Shown here piece after piece: positions 37,342 to 46,608 of a DNA stretch of 64,000 bases. Made by a program: the position numbers and the translations under genes. The stretch's first letter is position 1, and every line of letters begins with the position of its first letter. The notes beneath the pieces were generated by a model. The model was not told the origin of the DNA. It did not search any database and saw nothing but the letters and a program-made list of their open reading frames with translations. Source of the stretch: Tsukamurella spumae (GTDB taxonomy: Bacteria; Actinomycetota; Actinomycetes; Mycobacteriales; Mycobacteriaceae). The stretch lies in contig NZ_JAAXOQ010000022.1 in assembly GCF_012396015.1 (NCBI RefSeq), forward strand, positions 1 to 64,000, read 5' to 3'.

Positions 37342-37361
37342 GAGTTCGAGTGTACTGCCGC

Positions 37362-38684
37362 TCAGCCCTCGAGGACCTTCTGGTCCAGCCGCTCCAGCCG
37401 CGTCTCCGTCATCGACGCGATCTGATCGACCACGACGCGCAGCCGGGCGGCGTCGGTCTCGGCGGCCAGGTAGGCGGGCGAGTACAGCGGATCGATGTGC
37501 GACGGTGACGCGCCCATCAGGTAGTCCGCCGCCCGGTGGATCCGGTCCCGCTGGCCCTGCTGGACGGCCAGATGCAGCTGATTCGAGTAGATGTACTGCA
37601 GCGCCATCGTTTTGAGCAGGATCACCTCGGCGCGCACCGACGGCGGCACCGCGACCTCGGCCTCGTAGCGGCACACCGGCTCGTTGCCGGTCGCGGCGCG
37701 GGTCGCGTCGATCGCGGCGGACGCGAACCGGCCCACCAGCTCGCTCGTCATCCGCTTGAGCGCGACGGACGAGGCCAGGCCACCGTCGTACTGCGCGGCC
37801 GCGACGACGACCTCGAAGGAGGCGAGGCGGGCGCCGGCCTCCTCCAGTTCGGCGGCCTCGGCGCCGCGGAAGCTGTCGGCGCCGAAGCCGGACAGGCTGC
37901 GCACCTCCTCGCGCGAGGACAGCGCGCGCAGGTCCAGCCGGCCCGACAGCACGCCGTCCTCCACGTCGTGCACCGAGTACGCGACATCGTCGGACCAGTC
38001 CATGACCTGCGACTCCAGGCACTGACGGGTGCCGTGCGGCCCGTTCTCGCCGCCGCGCATCCAGTCGAGGACGTGCGCGTCGTCGTCGTACACGCCGAAC
38101 TTGCCGCCGGGCTCGCGCCGCAACCACGGGTACTTCGTCGCCGCGTCGAGGGCGGCGCGCGTGAGGTTGAGCCCCACCGAACGCCCCTGGTCGTCGAGCA
38201 CCTTGGGCTCGAGCCGGGTGAGGATGCGCAGGTTCTGGGCATTGCCCTCGAAACCGCCGATGTGCCGGGCCACCTCGTCGAGCGCGCGCTCGCCGTTGTG
38301 ACCGTAGGGCGGATGGCCGATGTCGTGCGCGAGCCCGGCGAGGTCGACGAGGTCCGGATCGCAGCCGATGCCCAGGGCGATGCCGCGGCCGATCTGGCTC
38401 ACCTCGAGCGAGTGGGTCAGCCGGGTGCGCGGGGTGTCGCCCTCGCGCGGGCCCACGACCTGCGTCTTATCCGCGAGCCGGCGCAGGGCGGCGCTGTGCA
38501 GCACGCGCGCGCGGTCGCGGGCGAAGGCGGAGCTGTGCCCCTCCCAGCGCAGCGCCTCCCACTGCGGACCCGAGAAGAGTGTCGGTTCCGGATCCGCCTC
38601 GAGGCCCGCCGTTTTGGGCCGCTCGGCGACGAGCCTGTCGACGTCGGCCGGCTGGTAGGCCGCCGGCCCTGGCAGCAGCGGCAC
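37362..38684 (-). CDS. dgt: Deoxyguanosinetriphosphate triphosphohydrolase-like protein
   Basis: A 440-residue HD-domain enzyme that cleaves dNTPs to nucleoside and triphosphate. The HD pair is in [15 protein letters not shown] (His120, Asp121), with the preceding [10 protein letters not shown] as the first histidine box. The length fits the family. The GTG start follows the TAG of the upstream cold-shock-domain gene without any gap, so translation is coupled. dnaG lies 20 bases downstream, so the three genes likely form an operon. Confidence 0.93.
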   Translation of the reverse strand: MPLLPGPAAYQPADVDRLVAERPKTAGLEADPEPTLFSGPQWEALRWEGHSSAFARDRARVLHSAALRRLADKTQVVGPREGDTPRTRLTHSLEVSQIGRGIALGIGCDPDLVDLAGLAHDIGHPPYGHNGERALDEVARHIGGFEGNAQNLRILTRLEPKVLDDQGRSVGLNLTRAALDAATKYPWLRREPGGKFGVYDDDAHVLDWMRGGENGPHGTRQCLESQVMDWSDDVAYSVHDVEDGVLSGRLDLRALSSREEVRSLSGFGADSFRGAEAAELEEAGARLASFEVVVAAAQYDGGLASSVALKRMTSELVGRFASAAIDATRAATGNEPVCRYEAEVAVPPSVRAEVILLKTMALQYIYSNQLHLAVQQGQRDRIHRAADYLMGASPSHIDPLYSPAYLAAETDAARLRVVVDQIASMTETRLERLDQKVLEG

Positions 38685-39158
38685 CTACTCGGTGACCCAA
38701 CCGCGCGCGAAGGCGAAGTCCGCGATGCGCTGGCGGATCTCGATGATCTGGCCTGCGGTGAGATCGTCCGAGGAGTCGAGCAGCAGCTCGGTCAGCTCGT
38801 CGACGAAGGACTGCATGTCGAGCGCGCCGGCGACGGCGGCCGCGCGCGGTGCGGCGTCCCGACGGGGCGCGTGCTCACGCCGATCGCCCCGATCGCCCCG
38901 GTTGTCGCGCTGGTCGCGGTTGTCGCGCCGGGGTGCCGACGATGCCGCGGGCGCGCCGCCCACGACCGCCACGTTCACGGCCTTGAGCCCCTTGTCGCCC
39001 TTCTCGACGTCGAAGGTCACCGCCGTGCCGGGCCGCAGGGCCGACTCGTCGAAGTCGATGTCGTTGACGTGAAGGAAGACGTCCTCGCCGCCCGCATCGG
39101 GCGCGAGGAAGCCGAAGCCGCGCTGCGTGTCGAAGTGGACCACCTTGCCGTTCGTCAT
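38685..39158 (-). CDS. Cold-shock-domain protein with a C-terminal extension
   Basis: 157 residues. The first 65 are a cold-shock domain (GKVVHFDTQRGFGFLAPD and EDVFLHVNDID, the RNP1/RNP2-like motifs). A basic, disordered Arg/Asp/Asn region (RRDNRDQRDNRGDRGDRR) follows, then a helical domain (MQSFVDELTELLLDSSDDLTA). It probably binds single-stranded nucleic acid. The ATG lies 6 bases after AATACT on its strand, pointing to a leaderless transcript. It is the first gene of the dgt-dnaG group. Confidence 0.85.
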   Translation of the reverse strand: MTNGKVVHFDTQRGFGFLAPDAGGEDVFLHVNDIDFDESALRPGTAVTFDVEKGDKGLKAVNVAVVGGAPAASSAPRRDNRDQRDNRGDRGDRREHAPRRDAAPRAAAVAGALDMQSFVDELTELLLDSSDDLTAGQIIEIRQRIADFAFARGWVTE

Positions 39159-39207
39159 GGATCGAGTATTCCACGGCGGGCCGGAATCCTGCCGGTACGG
39201 TGTGTCT

Positions 39208-39618
39208 ATGAAAATCGCGCCAGTCGCCCTCGCGGGCGGCGTCCTGGTCGCCCTCGCGGCCTGCACCTCCCCCAACACCGACTCCAGCACCGTGGTCGAG
39301 ATCGACGGCAAGGCCGAGAGCGCAGCCGAATTCGTCAACGCGGGCTGCACCCGCAACGGCGAGTCGATCACCATCGGATCCGGCAGCGTACAGACGGCGC
39401 GGGGCATCGGCGCCGTGCTCACCGAGGGCGATCCGCCCACGGTGTCGAGCCTGTTCATCGCCACCGGCGGCAACGCGATGACGGTGCTGAACACGCCCGT
39501 GGGGCAGATCGGTTCGGCGAAGGCGTCGAAGGCCGGCAACCGCTACACGATCACGGGTGAGGCTCGCGCGGCGAACCTGAGCACCAAGAAGTTCCGCGTC
39601 GAGATCACCTGCAGCTAG
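39208..39618 (+). CDS. LpqH-like (19 kDa antigen family) lipoprotein
   Basis: 136 residues with a signal peptide ending in the lipobox LAAC. The mature part matches the mycobacterial LpqH family in blocks such as GIGAVLTEGDPPTVSSLFIA and the final VEITCS, whose cysteine pairs with the one in NAGCTRNG. It is exported and anchored to the membrane or outer envelope. The ATG lies 6 bases after TACGGT, so the transcript is probably leaderless. It is divergent from the cold-shock-domain gene, 49 bases apart. Confidence 0.85.
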   Translation: MKIAPVALAGGVLVALAACTSPNTDSSTVVEIDGKAESAAEFVNAGCTRNGESITIGSGSVQTARGIGAVLTEGDPPTVSSLFIATGGNAMTVLNTPVGQIGSAKASKAGNRYTITGEARAANLSTKKFRVEITCS

Positions 39619-39623
39619 CAAAG

Positions 39624-39662
39624 GGCTCCGCCCGCCCCGCATACCGCGGGACGGGCGGAGCC
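39624..39662. terminator. Hairpin between the LpqH-like gene and glyS
   Basis: GGCTCCGCCCG (39624-39634) pairs with CGGGCGGAGCC (39652-39662), with a further CCCGC/GCGGG stem inside. It sits between two convergent stops. Confidence 0.82.
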
Positions 39663-39680
39663 GTCGGTACTGCTGGCCGA

Positions 39681-41096
39681 TCAGCAGCCGGCGAGGCGCG
39701 CGGCCAGGTACTGCTGGATCTCCGCGAGCGGCACCCGCTCCTGCTCCATCGTGTCGCGCTCACGCACGGTCACGGCGTCGTCCTCGAGGGTGTCGAAGTC
39801 GACGGTGATGCAGAACGGCGTCCCGATCTCGTCCTGCCGGCGGTAGCGCTTGCCGATGCCCTGGGCGTCGTCGAACTCGACGTTCCAGTACTGGCGCAGC
39901 TGCGCCGCGAGCTCCCTCGCTTTCGGCGAGAGCTTCTCGTCACGGGAGAGCGGCAGCACCGCCGCCTTCACCGGCGCGAGGCGGCGGTCCAGCTTGAGCA
40001 CGACACGGGTGTCGGTGCCGCCGTTCGCCTTCGGCACCTCCTCCTCGGTGTAGGCGTCGACGAGGAAGGCCATCAGCGAGCGGGTGAGGCCGGCCGCGGG
40101 CTCGATCACGTACGGGGTGTACCGCTCGCCGCTCTGCTGGTCGAAGAACTCCAGCGACTCACCCGAGTGCTTCGAGTGGGTGCCCAGGTCGAAATCGGTG
40201 CGGTTGGCGATGCCCTCGAGCTCGCCGAACTCGCTGCCCGCGAACTCGAAGCGGTACTCGATGTCGACGGTGCCCTTGCTGTAGTGGCTCAGCTTCTCCT
40301 GCGGGTGCGTGAACAGCCGCAGGTTCTCCGGGTTGATGCCCAGGTCCGTGTACCACTTGAGCCGGTAGTCGATCCAGTACTGGTGCCACTGGTCGTCGTC
40401 GCCGGGCTTGACGAAGAACTCCATCTCCATCTGCTCGAACTCGCGCGTACGGAAGATGAAGTTGCCGGGCGTGATCTCGTTGCGGAAGCTCTTGCCGATC
40501 TGGCCGATGCCGAACGGCGGCTTCTTGCGCGCCGTGGTCATCACGTTCTTGAAGTTCACGAAGATGCCCTGCGCCGTCTCCGGGCGGAGGTAGTGCAGCC
40601 CCTCCTCCGACTCGATCGGGCCGAGGTAGGTCTTGAGCATCATGTTGAAGTCGCGGGGCTCGGTCCACTGCCCCTTGGTGCCGCAATCCGGGCAGACGAT
40701 CTCCGTCATCGGCACGTCGTCCGGGTTCACCTCGTCACCCTTGGCGGCGCGCTTCTCGGCGTACGCCTCCTGCAGGTGGTCCTGACGGTGCCGCTTGTGG
40801 CAGTTCAGGCACTCCACGAGCGGATCGTTGAAGACGGAGACGTGGCCCGAGGCGACCCAGACCTGGCGGGGCAGGATGATCGCACTGTCCAGGCCCACCA
40901 CGTCGTCGCGCGAGGTGACCATGTTGCGCCACCACTGCTTCTTGATGTTCTCCTTGAGCTCCACACCCAGCGGCCCGTAGTCCCAGGCCGACTTCGTGCC
41001 GCCGTAGATCTCACCGGACTGGAAGACCAGCCCCCTGCGCTTGCACAGGTTGGCGACGATATCGACTTTGGTTGCTTTGGCCACGGCGCGCTTCAT
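39681..41096 (-). CDS. glyS: Glycine-tRNA ligase, single-chain class II type
   Basis: 471 residues charging tRNA-Gly. Class II motifs are clear: [17 protein letters not shown] near the start, the motif 2 region [26 protein letters not shown], and motif 3 within [17 protein letters not shown]2C...CX2C insertion (ECLNCHKRH and VCPDCGTKG) could bind zinc; the M. tuberculosis protein lacks it. The ATG at 41096 gives [11 protein letters not shown]; a GTG four codons later is possible. It faces smtB-zur, as in mycobacteria. Confidence 0.95.
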   Translation of the reverse strand: MKRAVAKATKVDIVANLCKRRGLVFQSGEIYGGTKSAWDYGPLGVELKENIKKQWWRNMVTSRDDVVGLDSAIILPRQVWVASGHVSVFNDPLVECLNCHKRHRQDHLQEAYAEKRAAKGDEVNPDDVPMTEIVCPDCGTKGQWTEPRDFNMMLKTYLGPIESEEGLHYLRPETAQGIFVNFKNVMTTARKKPPFGIGQIGKSFRNEITPGNFIFRTREFEQMEMEFFVKPGDDDQWHQYWIDYRLKWYTDLGINPENLRLFTHPQEKLSHYSKGTVDIEYRFEFAGSEFGELEGIANRTDFDLGTHSKHSGESLEFFDQQSGERYTPYVIEPAAGLTRSLMAFLVDAYTEEEVPKANGGTDTRVVLKLDRRLAPVKAAVLPLSRDEKLSPKARELAAQLRQYWNVEFDDAQGIGKRYRRQDEIGTPFCITVDFDTLEDDAVTVRERDTMEQERVPLAEIQQYLAARLAGC

Positions 41097-41208
41097 CTCC
41101 GAGAAGGTTGTGAAAAGGAAAAACGTACGGATCGACTCTACCGTTCGCTCCCCCACCCGCGGCGCGATGGGACGCCTGCGCCGACGAGCTTGACGTAGTC
41201 GATCCCGC

Positions 41209-41230
41209 ATATGAAAATGATTGTTGATAA
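41209..41230. promoter_or_regulatory. Zur- or SmtB-type operator before smtB-zur
   Basis: ATATGAAAATGATTGTTGATAA is an imperfect palindrome that matches 12 of 15 bases of the TGAAAATGATTTTCA pattern of actinobacterial Zur boxes and also has the A/T-rich arms of ArsR/SmtB operators. It ends 14 bases before the proposed smtB start and just before its ribosome site. Which of the two regulators binds is not told by sequence alone. Confidence 0.6.
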
Positions 41231-41244
41231 CAGGAGGTGTTCCC

Positions 41245-41604
41245 ATTCCCACCGACATCGACATCGTCGCCGAGTGTCCCGTCGATCCCGAGTTCGCGCG
41301 GACCGCGCAGCCCGATCCCGAGGTGCTCACCGCCACCGGCGACCTGCTGCGCGCCCTGGCCGCGCCGGTCCGGATCTCGATCGTGCTCGAGCTGATGCAC
41401 TCCGAGCTGTGCGTGCACCAACTGGTCGACGCGCTCGGCGTGACCCAGCCGCTGGTCAGCCAGCACCTGCGCGTCCTCAAGTCCGCGGGCGTGGTGCGCG
41501 GCGAGCGCAACGGCCGGGAGATCATCTACCGCCTCGTCGACGACCACCTGGCGCACATCGTGGTCGACGCCGTGGCCCACGCCGCCGAACGGGCGAGCGC
41601 ATGA
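41245..41604 (+). CDS. smtB: ArsR/SmtB-family zinc sensor
   Basis: About 119 residues. A winged helix-turn-helix ([17 protein letters not shown] and [19 protein letters not shown]) is followed by the alpha-5 metal site [17 protein letters not shown], whose D-x-H and H-x2-E ligands bind zinc between subunits. In M. tuberculosis SmtB represses its own operon with zur when zinc is low. There is no ATG or GTG at the right place. The only good ribosome site, AGGAGG at 41232-41237, points at an ATT codon at 41245. TTG at 41221 or 41224 is the alternative. Its stop overlaps zur as ATGA. Confidence 0.87.
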   Translation: MPTDIDIVAECPVDPEFARTAQPDPEVLTATGDLLRALAAPVRISIVLELMHSELCVHQLVDALGVTQPLVSQHLRVLKSAGVVRGERNGREIIYRLVDDHLAHIVVDAVAHAAERASA

Positions 41605-42008
41605 CCGGCGAGACGTCACGCGGCACGGGCGTCCGCGCAACCAAGCAGCGGGGCGCCATCACCCACGCGCTGCGGTCCGTGTCGGAGTTCAAGTCGGCGC
41701 AGGAGCTGCACGAGCAGTTGCGCACCGACGGGGAGTCGATCGGCCTGACCACGGTGTACCGGAACCTGCAGGCGATGGCCGACGCGGGCGCCGTCGACAC
41801 CCTGCGCACCGACAGCGGCGAGGCCCTGTTCCGCCTGTGCTCCGACGAGCACCATCACCACCTGGTGTGCCGGGAGTGCGGGCGCACCGTCGAGGTCACG
41901 GACCGGTCCGTGGAGGCGTGGTCCGCCCGGACGGCCGCCGCCCACGGCTTCACGGAGGTCACCCACACGCTGGAGATCTTCGGGCGGTGCGCCGACTGCT
42001 CGGCGTAG
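41601..42008 (+). CDS. zur: Zinc uptake regulator of the Fur family
   Basis: 135 residues. The N-terminal winged helix (SAQELHEQLRTDGESIGLTTVYRNLQ) is followed by a dimerisation domain carrying EHHHHLVCRECGRTVEV and FGRCADCSA, that is the regulatory histidines and two C-x2-C pairs for structural zinc. It represses zinc uptake and alternative ribosomal protein genes in relatives. It is coupled to smtB by a 4-base overlap. The frame is open far upstream, but the ATGA start gives the expected length. Confidence 0.93.
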   Translation: MTGETSRGTGVRATKQRGAITHALRSVSEFKSAQELHEQLRTDGESIGLTTVYRNLQAMADAGAVDTLRTDSGEALFRLCSDEHHHHLVCRECGRTVEVTDRSVEAWSARTAAAHGFTEVTHTLEIFGRCADCSA

Positions 42009-42041
42009 CGGCCCCGGCGGCCCGACGGGGCGCCCCGGGCG

Positions 42042-42647
42042 TCAGGCCCGGACGGCCTGGGTGAGGAACGGCGAGAGCACCTGGGAGACCTCGCGCGCGG
42101 CCTCGTCCGGCCCCTCGATCGGCATCGTCAGGTGACTGAAGGCCAGGCGCACCAGCACCCCCGCGGCGACCTGCGCCTCGGACCGCCGGACCTGCGCCCA
42201 GCTCATCGCGAGGATCTCCGCGAGCCCCTCGGTGGCCCGCTGCATGATGGGCGTACCGTCGACCGTCACGATGCCCATGAGGTCGCGGTGCGGGTTCGGG
42301 CCCACGATGTTGAGCACCACCGGGTCACCCATGCCGATCTGGAACACCCCGCGCATCGCGTCCTCGACGGCCTCGCCGATCCGGCCGGGGTTCGCGTCGA
42401 TCCGCTCCTGCACGAAGGCCAGCAGTCCATCGACGAATCGGGTCACGTAGGCCACGGCCATGCCCTTGCGGGAGCCGAACTCGTTGTAGAGCGTCTGCCT
42501 GCTGACGCCGGCCTCACGGGCGACGGCCGCCATGGTGACGGCCGACCACTCGCGCCCCCGCAGGAAGCCGCTCACGGCGTCGAGCGCCTGATCGCGCACG
42601 GACTGCTTGGGGGCGGCGTCGGCGTCACGCCCGGCGAGGACCGTCAT
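42042..42647 (-). CDS. TetR-family regulator of the alkane operon
   Basis: 201 residues with an N-terminal helix-turn-helix (VTMAAVAREAGVSRQTLYNEFGSRKG) and a ligand-binding helical domain. It is the last gene of alkB-rub-rub-reductase, overlapping the reductase stop as ATGA. In Rhodococcus and Gordonia the TetR gene at this place (alkU) regulates the operon in response to alkane metabolites. The same role is inferred here. Confidence 0.88.
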   Translation of the reverse strand: MTVLAGRDADAAPKQSVRDQALDAVSGFLRGREWSAVTMAAVAREAGVSRQTLYNEFGSRKGMAVAYVTRFVDGLLAFVQERIDANPGRIGEAVEDAMRGVFQIGMGDPVVLNIVGPNPHRDLMGIVTVDGTPIMQRATEGLAEILAMSWAQVRRSEAQVAAGVLVRLAFSHLTMPIEGPDEAAREVSQVLSPFLTQAVRA

Positions 42648-43828
42648 CGCGCGACCGCCGCCGCGATCTGCTCGGACAGCTCGCCGCGCACCGCGCGCAG
42701 TTCCTTGGGGCGGCCCATCGCGATGGCACCGACGAGTGCACCGCCGCGGTTGCAGCGGGCGAAGAAGGCCCCACCCGAGTTCGTGTCCATCGAACCGTCC
42801 ACCTCCAGCGCGTCGTCCGCCGCGGGCCACCCCGCGAACTGCAGCACCGCACCGAACTGGGCCGACCAGCCCCACGGGACCGTGGGCGCCGGCGACTCGC
42901 CGAGGAGCACCTGCGCGACGGCCGTGCCCTGGTCCTGTGCCGCCGACCAGTTCTCGGCCCGGTAGCTGCCGCCGTCCAGCGGATGGGGCACCCGGGCGCA
43001 GTCGCCGATGGCGTACACGCCCTCGGCGGATGTGCGGTACCGCTCATCGACCAGGATACCGTCGTCCACCCGCAGTGCCAGCCGCTCGGCGAGCCCGGTG
43101 TCGGCGACGGAGCCCACCGCGACGACGAGCAGATCCGCGACCAGGGCCGCACCGTCGGGCAGCGCGACCGCGACCTGGTCGGTCTCGACGGTGATCTCGC
43201 CCGGCCGGACGCCGAGCAGCAGATCGATCCCGGCGTCGCGCTGCAGGCCGGCCAGTCGCTCCCCGATCGACGGGGGCACGACGCGCACCAGGGGCAGGGG
43301 CGCGGGTTCGATGACGGCGACCGAGGCGCCCAGCTTCGCGGCGGCCGAGGCCACCTCCGAGCCGATCAGACCCGCGCCGAGCACGATCACGCTGCCGGCC
43401 CGGCCCAGCTCGTCGCGCAGCCCGACGGCGTCGGCGAAGTCGCGGAGGTACCGCACGCGCGGCCCGGGCGGCAGGCCCGGCAGGCGCCGGGACGCGCCGC
43501 CGGTGGCCAGCACGAGCGAGCCGTAGGTGAGGGCGGCACCGTCGGACAGTTCCAGCGTGCGCGGGCCGGTCTCACCACCGGTCACGGTGACCCCGGTGCG
43601 GACCTCGACGTCGATGTCGGACCAGTGCGCTGCGGGCTTGATGAGGGCCTTCTCGACCGGCATGCCCGCGAGCAGCACGTCCTTCGACAGCGTGGGGCGC
43701 CGGTACGGGAGGTGCGGGTCGCGCCCGATGAGGGTCACGTCCCCGTCGTATCCGCCGGTCCGCAGCGCCAGGGCCGCGGTGGCGCCGGCGACGCCCGTAC
43801 CGACGATCACCACACCGTCGGTGCTCAT
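42644..43828 (-). CDS. rubB: Rubredoxin-NAD+ reductase
   Basis: A 394-residue FAD enzyme that passes electrons from NADH to rubredoxin. The FAD motif [15 protein letters not shown], the NAD motif [21 protein letters not shown] and the second FAD motif [13 protein letters not shown] are in order, in the style of ferredoxin reductases of the BphA4/PutidaR group. The start overlaps the rubredoxin stop as ATGA, and its own stop overlaps the tetR start. It is the third step of the electron chain to AlkB. Confidence 0.92.
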   Translation of the reverse strand: MSTDGVVIVGTGVAGATAALALRTGGYDGDVTLIGRDPHLPYRRPTLSKDVLLAGMPVEKALIKPAAHWSDIDVEVRTGVTVTGGETGPRTLELSDGAALTYGSLVLATGGASRRLPGLPPGPRVRYLRDFADAVGLRDELGRAGSVIVLGAGLIGSEVASAAAKLGASVAVIEPAPLPLVRVVPPSIGERLAGLQRDAGIDLLLGVRPGEITVETDQVAVALPDGAALVADLLVVAVGSVADTGLAERLALRVDDGILVDERYRTSAEGVYAIGDCARVPHPLDGGSYRAENWSAAQDQGTAVAQVLLGESPAPTVPWGWSAQFGAVLQFAGWPAADDALEVDGSMDTNSGGAFFARCNRGGALVGAIAMGRPKELRAVRGELSEQIAAAVAR

Positions 43829-44013
43829 GCTCGGGAAACCTCGACCATCTCGAAGTCGGCCTTGGCGGCACCGCAGTCGGGGCAGGACCAGTCGTCGGGG
43901 ATGTCGTCCCAGCGGGTGCCGGGCTCGATGCCATCCTCGGGCCAGCCCTCGGCCTCGTCGTACTCGAACCCGCACTGGAGGCAGCGGAACAGCTTGAAGG
44001 GTGCGTCACTCAT
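43825..44013 (-). CDS. rubA4: Rubredoxin, second copy in the operon
   Basis: 62 residues with two C-x2-C pairs ([21 protein letters not shown] and [13 protein letters not shown]) that hold one iron. It transfers electrons from the reductase to AlkB. The spacing between the pairs and the short acidic tail resemble the AlkG2/RubA4 group of Rhodococcus, which is the type able to serve AlkB. It starts 50 bases after the first rubredoxin and overlaps rubB as ATGA. Confidence 0.93.
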   Translation of the reverse strand: MSDAPFKLFRCLQCGFEYDEAEGWPEDGIEPGTRWDDIPDDWSCPDCGAAKADFEMVEVSRA

Positions 44014-44063
44014 GATGGATTCCTTTCTCGTTCTTCCTGATTCGTTCGTGCGGTCGCGCTCGT

Positions 44064-44225
44064 TCAGACCGGCTCGAAGTCGATCTTGTCGCGGACGCCG
44101 CAGTCGGGGCAGTTCCAGTCGTCGGGGATGGCGGCCCAGGCGGTGCCGGCGGGCCAGCCCTCCCTGGGGGCACCGGCGGCCTCGTCGTAGACGTAACCGC
44201 ACACGGGGCACTTGAAGGCGCTCAT
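44064..44225 (-). CDS. rubA3: Rubredoxin, first copy in the operon
   Basis: 53 residues: [20 protein letters not shown] and later [19 protein letters not shown]. The two C-x2-C pairs bind one iron. It overlaps the alkB stop as ATGA. By its sequence and position it fits the AlkG1/RubA3 group, whose role beside the second rubredoxin in Rhodococcus is less clear. Both rubredoxins are kept in the same order as in Rhodococcus and Gordonia operons. Confidence 0.93.
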   Translation of the reverse strand: MSAFKCPVCGYVYDEAAGAPREGWPAGTAWAAIPDDWNCPDCGVRDKIDFEPV

Positions 44226-45484
44226 GCCGCGGCCTGCTCTCCGCCCGCGGGGGCGCCGTACCGGGCCAACACCTTGTCGCGGACACGGGGGTGGATGTTG
44301 ACCTTGGTGATGTCACCGTCGTAGTGGTCGAGGACGCGGTGGTCCATCAGCCGGCGCCACAGGGGCGGGAAGTAGGTCACGCCGATCAGCGTGGCGTAGC
44401 CCTGGGGCAGCGACGGTGCCTCTTCGAACGACCGGAGCGTCTGGTAGCGGCGCGTGGGGTTCGCGTGGTGATCGCTGTGCCGCTGCAGGTGGTACAGGAA
44501 GACATTGGTGATGATGCGGTCGGAGTTCCAGGAGTGCTTGGGGGCGCAGCGCTCGTACCGGCCGGAGGCCAGCTTCTGGCGCAGCAGTCCGTAGTGCTCG
44601 AGGTAGTTCACCGACTCCAGCAGGCTGAACCCGTACACGCCCTGGATGATCAGGAAGGGCAGCACGTACCAGCCGAAGACCGCGACGAGGGCGCCGAACA
44701 GGACGACGGTCATGAGCCAGGCGTTGAGCACGTCGTTCTTCAGGGTCCACGGGCTCTTGCCGAGACGCTCCAGGCGGGTCTTCTCCAGGTTCCACGAGGA
44801 CTTCAGGCTGCCCCACACGCTGCGCGGCAGGAACTCCCAGAAGGTCTCGCCGAAGCGGCCGCTGGCCGGATCCTCCGGGGTGGCGACACGGACGTGGTGG
44901 CCGCGGTTGTGCTCGATGAAGAAGTGGCCGTACATGGCCGGCGCGAGGGTGAGCTTGGCGATCCACCGCTCGTTCTCGGGCTTCTTGTGGCCGAGCTCGT
45001 GGCCGGTGTTGATCGCGATCCCCGCGACGACGCCCAGGCTGAGGGTGATGCCGATCTGGCTGATCAGGCTGAGCCCGCCGCCGTCGGCGTAGACGCCGCC
45101 GAGCCAGCTGAGGTCATCGGCGGTGATGAAGTAGCACATCGCCACCAGCGACAGGAGCTGGAAGGGCAGGAAGATGTAGGTGAGCCAGCGATAGTACATG
45201 GAGTTCTCCAGCGCCTCCATCACCTCCTCCGGCGGGTTCTCCCCGTCGTCGCCGGCCTTGATGTCGACGATCGGGAGGATCACGTACAGCAGGAGCGGGC
45301 CGATCCACCAGAGCACCGGCGCGAGGTACATCAGCGGGGTGCTGCCGATGCCCAGCAGAACTATGAGCCCGACGGCGAAGAACAGTGCGGTGGGAACGAA
45401 CAGGCCCCACAGCCACAGACGCTTCTTGTGGTCCGTCCAGACTGCGGGGTTGCCGTCCGCGTCGATATAAGCCAGGCCCTTCAT
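44222..45484 (-). CDS. alkB: Alkane 1-monooxygenase
   Basis: A 420-residue integral membrane di-iron enzyme that hydroxylates the terminal carbon of medium-chain alkanes. Six hydrophobic helices are visible. The histidine boxes HELGH, EHNRGHH and LQRHSDHH, together with NYLEHYG, supply the iron ligands. The ATG at 45484 has AGGGAGG upstream. It leads a five-gene operon in which neighbours overlap, apart from a 50-base gap between the rubredoxins. A promoter and inverted repeats lie in the gap to the divergent ohrR. Confidence 0.96.
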   Translation of the reverse strand: MKGLAYIDADGNPAVWTDHKKRLWLWGLFVPTALFFAVGLIVLLGIGSTPLMYLAPVLWWIGPLLLYVILPIVDIKAGDDGENPPEEVMEALENSMYYRWLTYIFLPFQLLSLVAMCYFITADDLSWLGGVYADGGGLSLISQIGITLSLGVVAGIAINTGHELGHKKPENERWIAKLTLAPAMYGHFFIEHNRGHHVRVATPEDPASGRFGETFWEFLPRSVWGSLKSSWNLEKTRLERLGKSPWTLKNDVLNAWLMTVVLFGALVAVFGWYVLPFLIIQGVYGFSLLESVNYLEHYGLLRQKLASGRYERCAPKHSWNSDRIITNVFLYHLQRHSDHHANPTRRYQTLRSFEEAPSLPQGYATLIGVTYFPPLWRRLMDHRVLDHYDGDITKVNIHPRVRDKVLARYGAPAGGEQAAA

Positions 45485-45547
45485 GGTGCCCTCCCTATCG
45501 TTGGCGCCCCGGGCGGGGCTGTGACTGATGTCATACGCTCTGAGACG

Positions 45548-45577
45548 AGTATTTGACAGCCGAGCAGCATTTGTCAA
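45548..45577 (-). promoter_or_regulatory. Sigma-70-type promoter of the alkB operon
   Basis: On the minus strand TTGACA (45577-45572) and AATACT (45553-45548) are spaced by 18 bases. The same TTGACA forms an inverted repeat with TTGACA on the plus strand (45553-45558), so a regulator such as the operon's TetR protein could bind across the promoter. The assignment is by consensus only. Confidence 0.55.
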
Positions 45578-45658
45578 GCGATTACTGGACAGTTTTCGCG
45601 CTGCTGTAAACCTGCAGGTAGACAGCACGGTCCGGTTTGTCGATGGGCGGCTTTTCAG

Positions 45659-45684
45659 TTGTGCACAATCGAATTGCGTGCAAT
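45659..45684. promoter_or_regulatory. Pair of palindromes, candidate OhrR operators
   Basis: TTGTGCACAA (45659-45668) is a perfect palindrome, and ATTGC-GT-GCAAT (45673-45684) is a second one 4 bases further on. Both lie directly before the ohrR GTG at 45694. MarR/OhrR proteins bind such TTG-x-CAA palindromes and regulate their own gene and ohr. Confidence 0.6.
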
Positions 45685-45693
45685 CATTCTCGG

Positions 45694-46122
45694 GTGGACG
45701 CGGACCAGACACTCGACTCGCAGCTGTGCTTCGCCCTGTACTCGGCGGCGAAGGTGGCCTCCAACGCGTACCGCGAGGAGCTCACGGCACTCGGGCTCAC
45801 GTACACCCAGTACGTGACCCTGCTCGCCCTCTGGGAGCAGGACGCCGTCACGGTGCGCGCGCTCGGCGAACGCCTCCAACTCGACAGCGGCACGCTCTCG
45901 CCCCTCCTCAAGCGTCTGGAGGGGATGGGCTACGTGGAGCGCCGCCGCGACAGGTCGGACGAACGCCTGGTCACGGTCCACGTCACCGACGCCGGCCGCG
46001 CCCTTCAACCCGCGGTCGCCGCCGCCCGGCGGCGCGTGTACGAGGGTTTCGACTTCCCCGTCGAGGACGCCGTCCGGCTCCGCGATCTCGCCACTCGCTT
46101 CAGCGAAGCACGCACCCGCTAG
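45694..46122 (+). CDS. ohrR: Organic hydroperoxide resistance regulator, MarR family
   Basis: 142 residues. The reactive cysteine is Cys12 in SQLCFALYSAAK, at the position that peroxides oxidise in OhrR proteins. The winged helix follows (LGERLQLDSGTLSPLLKRLEGMGYVERRRDRSDER). I chose the GTG at 45694, because the longer frame from 45637 would put both operator palindromes inside the gene. It is followed after 30 bases by ohr. Confidence 0.9.
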   Translation: MDADQTLDSQLCFALYSAAKVASNAYREELTALGLTYTQYVTLLALWEQDAVTVRALGERLQLDSGTLSPLLKRLEGMGYVERRRDRSDERLVTVHVTDAGRALQPAVAAARRRVYEGFDFPVEDAVRLRDLATRFSEARTR

Positions 46123-46152
46123 AACTCACGACCCACGAAGAGGAGAACGAAC

Positions 46153-46575
46153 ATGGACGCCGTGTACACGGCCGAGGCCATCGCCACCGGAGCAGGCCGC
46201 GACGGCCGCACCCGCACCGACGACGGGCGGGTCGACCTGCAGCTGGCCATCCCGACGGAGATGGGCGGATCGGGCCAGGGCTCGAACCCCGAGCAGCTCT
46301 TCGCCGCCGGCTACGCCGCATGCTTCCACTCGGCCCTGCAGATGGTCGCCCGGTCGCAGAAGATCGCCCTCGGCGACTCGAGCGTCGGCGCCCGGGTCGG
46401 CATCGGCCCCAACGGATCCGGCGGTTTCGGCCTCACCGTCGCTCTCGAGGTGATCATCCCCGAGGTCGAGCACGATGCGGCGCAGGCACTCGCCGATGCG
46501 GCCCACCAGGTCTGCCCCTACTCGAACGCGGTGCGCGGTAACGTCGATGTCACCGTGACCGTGGCCGACGACTGA
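46153..46575 (+). CDS. ohr: Organic hydroperoxide reductase
   Basis: A 140-residue OsmC-fold peroxidase. The catalytic cysteines are Cys57 in YAACFHSAL and Cys121 in HQVCPYSNAV. It detoxifies lipid and other organic hydroperoxides using lipoylated proteins as reductant in known cases. GAGGAG precedes the ATG. It is regulated by OhrR in the same operon. Its place beside the alkane operon may matter, since alkane oxidation and membrane lipids give such peroxides. Confidence 0.95.
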   Translation: MDAVYTAEAIATGAGRDGRTRTDDGRVDLQLAIPTEMGGSGQGSNPEQLFAAGYAACFHSALQMVARSQKIALGDSSVGARVGIGPNGSGGFGLTVALEVIIPEVEHDAAQALADAAHQVCPYSNAVRGNVDVTVTVADD

Positions 46576-46608
46576 ATCGCTCCACCACCCCCACGAAGGA
46601 GATACCCC

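Noticed and set aside
41211-41600. A His/Arg-rich peptide frame (beginning [21 protein letters not shown]) ahead of zur
   Set aside because: It is in frame with zur but overlaps smtB throughout, and the His run comes from CAC/CAT bases of smtB codons read out of frame. The ATGA overlap at 41601 explains the zur start. A His-rich zinc leader peptide is tempting but unsupported.
44291-45556. 421-codon plus-strand frame opposite alkB
   Set aside because: It is antisense to the clearly identified alkB, with no recognisable motif and shadow-type composition.
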